A DNA stretch of 64,000 bases from Rhizobacter sp. Root404 (lineage in GTDB: Bacteria; Pseudomonadota; Gammaproteobacteria; Burkholderiales; Burkholderiaceae_C): NCBI RefSeq assembly GCF_001425865.1, contig NZ_LMDS01000005.1:1222435-1286434 (forward strand). The letters are read 5' to 3'. Of the stretch, positions 60,634 through 64,000 are shown in pieces. Below the pieces are notes generated by a model. It had not been told where the DNA came from. It saw only the letters and a program-made list of their open reading frames with translations, and ran no database searches. A program made the translations under genes and the position numbers. How positions within the stretch are numbered: the stretch's first letter is position 1; every line of letters begins with the position of its first letter.

Positions 60634-61632
60634 ATGGATGCGCTCTCGCAGACGCTGCGCGTCGTCCACCTGGTCGGCGCGATCTTCATCCAGGGCCGGT
60701 TCACCGCGCCGTGGTGCTACGAATCGCCACCGGCCGACACGGTCGCGCCGCTGCTGGAGCCGGGCGCCGAGCGCATCGTCATCTTCCACCTGATCACCGA
60801 GGGCGAATGCTGCGTCGAGATGGACGGCCAGCCGCCGATGCAGCTCGTGGCGGGCGACGCGATCGTCTTCCCGCACGGCGACGCGCACCACATGGCCTCT
60901 GAACCCGGCGTCACGCCAGCCCGAGGCGGCGCCAAGCTCGACGCGATCCTGGCGCGCCGCCCGCGCCAGATCGCCTACGGCGGCGGCGGTGCGGCGACGC
61001 GGCTCGTCTGCGGCTACCTGGCCTGCGACGCGCGCCTGGCACGGCTGCTGCTGACCGGCCTGCCGCCGATCGTGCGCGTCAACGTGCGCGATTCCGCGGC
61101 CGGTGCATGGCTCGAGGCCTCGCTGCGCTACGCGCTGGCCGAGGCGCGCTCACCGCGCCCCGGCGGCGCCGGCGTGCTCGCCAAGCTGGCCGAGGTGCTA
61201 TTCATCGAAGTGCTGCGCTTGTACATGAACGCGCCCGACACCGAGCGCACCGGCTGGCTCGCCGGCGTCGGCGACCGCATCGTCGGCAAGGCGCTGAGCG
61301 AGCTGCACGAGCGCCCCGCGCATGCCTGGACGCTGGAGGAACTGGCGCGCAGCGCCGGCACCTCGCGCTCGGTGCTGGCCGAGCGCTTCCAGCAGCTGGT
61401 CGGCAACTCGCCGATCCAGTACCTGACGCAGTGGCGCATGCTGCTCGCCGCCAACCTGCTGACCCGCAGCGACGCCTGCCTGGCGCAAATCGCCGAAGAC
61501 GTCGGCTACCAGACCGACACCGCATTCAGCCGCGCCTTCCGACGCGAGTTCGGCGCGCCGCCGGCCGCGTGGCGGCGCAGCCGCGCGCAGGCGCGTGCCG
61601 TGCCGCAGGCGGCGCAGACCGTCGAGCCCTGA
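60634..61632 (+). CDS. AraC-family transcriptional regulator
   Basis: 332-residue regulator: N-terminal cupin-like domain (about 10-185, IFHLITEGECCVEMDGQPP and GDAIVFPHGDAHHM) and two helix-turn-helix motifs at the C-terminus (WTLEELARSAGTSRSVLAE and IAEDVGYQTDTAFSRAFRRE). Cupin-type AraC regulators usually sense small molecules and often control nearby oxidoreductase genes; the SDR and OsmC-like genes are candidates. Confidence 0.92.
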   Translation: MDALSQTLRVVHLVGAIFIQGRFTAPWCYESPPADTVAPLLEPGAERIVIFHLITEGECCVEMDGQPPMQLVAGDAIVFPHGDAHHMASEPGVTPARGGAKLDAILARRPRQIAYGGGGAATRLVCGYLACDARLARLLLTGLPPIVRVNVRDSAAGAWLEASLRYALAEARSPRPGGAGVLAKLAEVLFIEVLRLYMNAPDTERTGWLAGVGDRIVGKALSELHERPAHAWTLEELARSAGTSRSVLAERFQQLVGNSPIQYLTQWRMLLAANLLTRSDACLAQIAEDVGYQTDTAFSRAFRREFGAPPAAWRRSRAQARAVPQAAQTVEP

Positions 61633-61642
61633 GCGGCGCGCG

Positions 61643-62554
61643 TCAGTCGGCCTCGCGGAGTTGGGCGCGCAGCTTCTCGCCCAACTCGGGCTTGTGCGCG
61701 AACGGGTCGGTCGGGTTGCGCGGGGTCATGATGTCCTCGAGCCGGACCTGCACGCTGCCCAGCGACTTGGGGTGGCTGTAGACGTAGAAGCGGCGCTCGG
61801 CGATCGCGTCGAACACGAACTGCGCCACCTCGGCCGCGCTGACCTTGCCGCTGCTGACCGCCTTGTCGCTCATCGCCTGGCCGATCAGCTGGCTGCGCGT
61901 GAGCTTGCGGCCCGTGTCGGTCATCTCCGCGGGGCGGTTGCGGTCGCTCTTGGTGATGCCGGTCGGCACGAAGAACGGGCACAGCAGCGAGGCGCTGATC
62001 TGGTCGGTGACCAGGCGCAGGTCCTGGTAGAGCGTCTCGCTCATCGCGACGACGGCGCTCTTGGTCGCGTTGTAGACGCCCATATTCGGCGCGTTCAGCA
62101 GGCCGGCCATCGACGCGGTGTTGGTGATGTGGCCCTCGTAGGTCGGGTCCTGCTTCGCAGCCTCGAGCATCATCGGCGTGAACACGCGGATGCCGTGGGC
62201 CACGCCCATCAGGTTGACGCCGACGACCCACTCCCAGTCCTTCAGCGTCGTCTCCCAGATCAGCCCGCCCGCCCCGACGCCGGCGTTGTTGAACACGAAA
62301 TGCGGCGCGCCGAAGCGCGCGAACGCGGCGGCGCCGAGCGCCTCGACCTCGGCGGCCTTCGACACGTCGAGCCGGAACGGCAGCACCGCGGCGCCGAGAC
62401 CGCGGATCTCGGCGGCGGCCGTGTCGAGCGCGTCCTGCTGCACGTCGGCCATCACGATGTTCATGCCGAGGCGGGCGCCGATGCGCGAGGTCTCGAGGCC
62501 GAAGCCGGACGCGGCCCCGGTGATCACGGCCGTGCGGCCCTTGAAGGTCTTCAT
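61643..62554 (-). CDS. Short-chain dehydrogenase/reductase
   Basis: 303-residue NAD(P)-dependent oxidoreductase. Cofactor site TGAASGFG (12-19), NNAGVGAGG, catalytic Ser in TASMAG, and YNATK (161-165). Longer than a classical SDR by about 50 residues at the C-terminus (HPKSLGSVQVRLEDIM). It is convergent with the AraC regulator gene and lies in a run with a GST-like and an acyl-CoA dehydrogenase gene, which suggests lipid or aromatic catabolism. Confidence 0.92.
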   Translation of the reverse strand: MKTFKGRTAVITGAASGFGLETSRIGARLGMNIVMADVQQDALDTAAAEIRGLGAAVLPFRLDVSKAAEVEALGAAAFARFGAPHFVFNNAGVGAGGLIWETTLKDWEWVVGVNLMGVAHGIRVFTPMMLEAAKQDPTYEGHITNTASMAGLLNAPNMGVYNATKSAVVAMSETLYQDLRLVTDQISASLLCPFFVPTGITKSDRNRPAEMTDTGRKLTRSQLIGQAMSDKAVSSGKVSAAEVAQFVFDAIAERRFYVYSHPKSLGSVQVRLEDIMTPRNPTDPFAHKPELGEKLRAQLREAD

Positions 62555-62568
62555 CTGTCGGGTCTCTT

Positions 62569-63498
62569 TCAGGCGGGTTGCGGTTTCTTGATCTGGAAGG
62601 CGATGCGCGGGAAGTGCACGTGCACGGTGCCGGCGCGCTCGTCGGTGCGGGCGATCACGACCTCCTGCCGGCTCAGGCCGACGAGGCGACCGGCCACCGG
62701 GTCGTGCGCGTAGTCGGTCGGCGTCACGGTCACGTCGTCGCCCTGCGCGAGGCCGGGTTCGGCGCTGAACGACAGTGGCGCGTGCGCGCCCTGCGCGGCG
62801 ATAGCGATCGCCTCGGCGCTCGTCATCTTCGTGAAGCTGCCCTGGCCGAAGGCGTTGACGCGCTCGTACCACGCGCAGACTTTCGGATAGGCCTCGAGCA
62901 GCGCGGCGACCGGCGGCGCGAGGCGGATGAACCAGATCGACTGCGCGGCCGAGAAATCGGCGATCGACGGCAGCGCGCCGAGCAGGAACGGCTGGCCGTC
63001 GTGCAGCATGTGTTCGAGCCGCGCGAGGTAGGTGTGCAGCGCGGCCGCGCCGTCGGTCACGGTCGCGCGGCGCATGTTCGGGTTCATCGCGGCGCGGTCG
63101 GCGCCGAAGGCCTTCAGCATCTCGGGCGTCGCGTCCTTCAGCACATGCGGCGCGCCGGCGGGCTGCAGCGTGAACGGCACCGCCGTCCAGAACAGCGTGG
63201 TGTCGGCCCACTGCGCGACAACGTCGGCGATGCCGCTGGTGGCCATCGGGTACGACGGTGGCTCGGGCTTCAGCGCGTCGATCACGCGGCACATCAGCGC
63301 GGTGTCGCAGTACACGTCCGCGCCGATCTGCATGAACGGCGTGCGCCGGTAGCCGCCGGTCAGCGCCATCACGTCGGGCTTGGGCAGCATGTTCGGCACG
63401 ATGACCGAGCGCCACGGGATGCCCTTGAAGCCGAGGATCAGGCGGACCTTCTCGGAGAAGGGCGAGCCGGCGTAATGGTGGAGGATGAGGTCGGACAT
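62569..63498 (-). CDS. Glutathione S-transferase-like protein
   Basis: 309-residue protein. Residues 1-80 are a glutathione-binding thioredoxin-like domain (HHYAGSPFSEKVRLILGFKG and GYRRTPFMQIG), then a helical GST C domain (about 90-230), and a further domain of about 80 residues at the C-terminus with HVHFPRIAFQIKK. The extra domain is not usual for GSTs. Same strand as the SDR gene (gap 14 bases). Substrate unknown. Confidence 0.87.
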   Translation of the reverse strand: MSDLILHHYAGSPFSEKVRLILGFKGIPWRSVIVPNMLPKPDVMALTGGYRRTPFMQIGADVYCDTALMCRVIDALKPEPPSYPMATSGIADVVAQWADTTLFWTAVPFTLQPAGAPHVLKDATPEMLKAFGADRAAMNPNMRRATVTDGAAALHTYLARLEHMLHDGQPFLLGALPSIADFSAAQSIWFIRLAPPVAALLEAYPKVCAWYERVNAFGQGSFTKMTSAEAIAIAAQGAHAPLSFSAEPGLAQGDDVTVTPTDYAHDPVAGRLVGLSRQEVVIARTDERAGTVHVHFPRIAFQIKKPQPA

Positions 63499-63512
63499 GG
63501 GGGCCTTTGGGT

Positions 63513-64000
63513 TCAGCACGGCAGCGCGCGCCGGATGATGGAATCGACATCGACGCCGGCCGGCAAGGTGCCGAACACGAGCGGGCCGTCGCCGCCGAGG
63601 CGCGATCGGCAGAAGGCGTCGAACACCGCAGCCGGCGAATGGCGCTGCAGCAGCGACGCCTGCACTGCCAGCGCGATGTCCTGCGCGAGCCGGCGCGCGC
63701 CGGCCTCGTCGCCGCCACCGTCGGCGGCGTCGTTGAAGCGCGCAAGCAGCGCAGCGGTGAAGTGATCGTAGCCAGGATGAGCGCCACGCGCGGTGTCCAG
63801 CTCGGTGGCGAGTGCGCCCACCACGTCGTCGCCGTTCGCATCGCGCTTCTTCATCGCGCGGAGCAAGTCGAGCGCCATGATGTTGCCGGCCCCTTCCCAA
63901 ATGGAGTTCAGCGGCATCTCGCGGTAGATGCGGGCCATCGTGCCCTCGCCGTGTTCCTCGACGTAGCCGTTGCCGCCGAGGCACTCCATCGCCTCCTGCG
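63513..64000 (-). CDS. Acyl-CoA dehydrogenase, C-terminal part (5' end outside window)
   Basis: The last 161 residues of an acyl-CoA dehydrogenase, cut by the window end. The frame is open across the edge, and QEAMECLGGNGYVEE and PLNSIWEGAGNIMALDLLRA are typical of AidB-like or isovaleryl-type members. The tail continues for about 110 residues beyond the usual end with a helical region, consistent with the AidB branch. It is encoded upstream of the GST-like and SDR genes on the same strand. Confidence 0.9.
   Translation of the reverse strand, partial: QEAMECLGGNGYVEEHGEGTMARIYREMPLNSIWEGAGNIMALDLLRAMKKRDANGDDVVGALATELDTARGAHPGYDHFTAALLARFNDAADGGGDEAGARRLAQDIALAVQASLLQRHSPAAVFDAFCRSRLGGDGPLVFGTLPAGVDVDSIIRRALPC

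Overview
The window looks like chromosomal DNA of a high-GC betaproteobacterium of the order Burkholderiales, probably near the Rubrivivax/Leptothrix/Methylibium group. This is inferred from the thrS-infC-rpmI-rplT-pheS-pheT-ihfA-merR order next to a tRNA-Pro, from the high GC, and from the mix of metal-resistance families. Two parts are visible. Positions 1 to about 39.6 kb are an accessory metal and metalloid resistance region. Positions 39.6 to 64 kb are core chromosome, followed by a lipid and stress gene neighbourhood.

Copper/silver block (1-19.1 kb). A divergent control region at 13.46-13.57 kb carries two MerR-type operators between cueR (minus) and copZ (plus); a third near-identical operator precedes copA. 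The minus arm runs cueR, a His-rich exported protein, a small exported protein, a TolC-like lipoprotein, a multicopper oxidase, a cupredoxin, a DUF411 protein, cusF, a His-tailed DMT exporter, a methyltransferase, a CpxP/Spy-like protein, a small exported Cys/His protein, and cusC-cusB-cusA (cusA is cut by the window start). The plus arm runs copZ, a Met-rich lipoprotein, a DUF2933 protein, an isoprenylcysteine-methyltransferase-like protein, a small membrane protein, the CopA P1B-1 ATPase and two membrane proteins. Together they cover cytosolic chaperoning, export to the periplasm, oxidation and buffering there, and export across the outer membrane.

Cadmium/lead/zinc/cobalt block (19.8-29.8 kb). 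A CadR-type regulator and a P1B-2 ATPase diverge around a typical MerR-spaced promoter. They are followed by czcI-czcC-czcB-czcA-czcD. Between this block and the copper block lies about 0.7 kb of gene debris.

Arsenic block (30.1-39.2 kb). An arsR operon holds an internally deleted arsC remnant, an intact arsC, an aquaglyceroporin, a glutaredoxin-type arsC and arsH; there is no ArsB or Acr3 pump in it. A second unit begins with a Cys-rich MarR regulator and encodes an ArsN2-like acetyltransferase fused to a flavoprotein with a Cys-rich tail, an MFS transporter and an ArsN1-like acetyltransferase. I consider this the most interesting module in the window. A SoxC-like molybdoenzyme gene with an in-frame amber codon and a small cytochrome c gene close the block. 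A tRNA-Pro(GGG), with its terminator and a tandem repeat on the accessory side, marks the likely island boundary.

Core part (39.6-64 kb). The translation cluster is preceded by a Thr-rich leader peptide and terminator that look like a thrS attenuator, and infC uses an ATC start. Next comes an operon of a DUF4331 protein, a lipoprotein, a TPR protein and a HupE/UreJ-like membrane protein. The rest is a thioesterase, a patatin-like protein, Tex, a BaiN-like flavoprotein, a DUF1223 protein, a methyltransferase, an OsmC-like protein, an AraC-type regulator, a short-chain dehydrogenase, a GST-like protein and the end of an acyl-CoA dehydrogenase gene. No insertion sequence, CRISPR array, rRNA or complete integrase was found.
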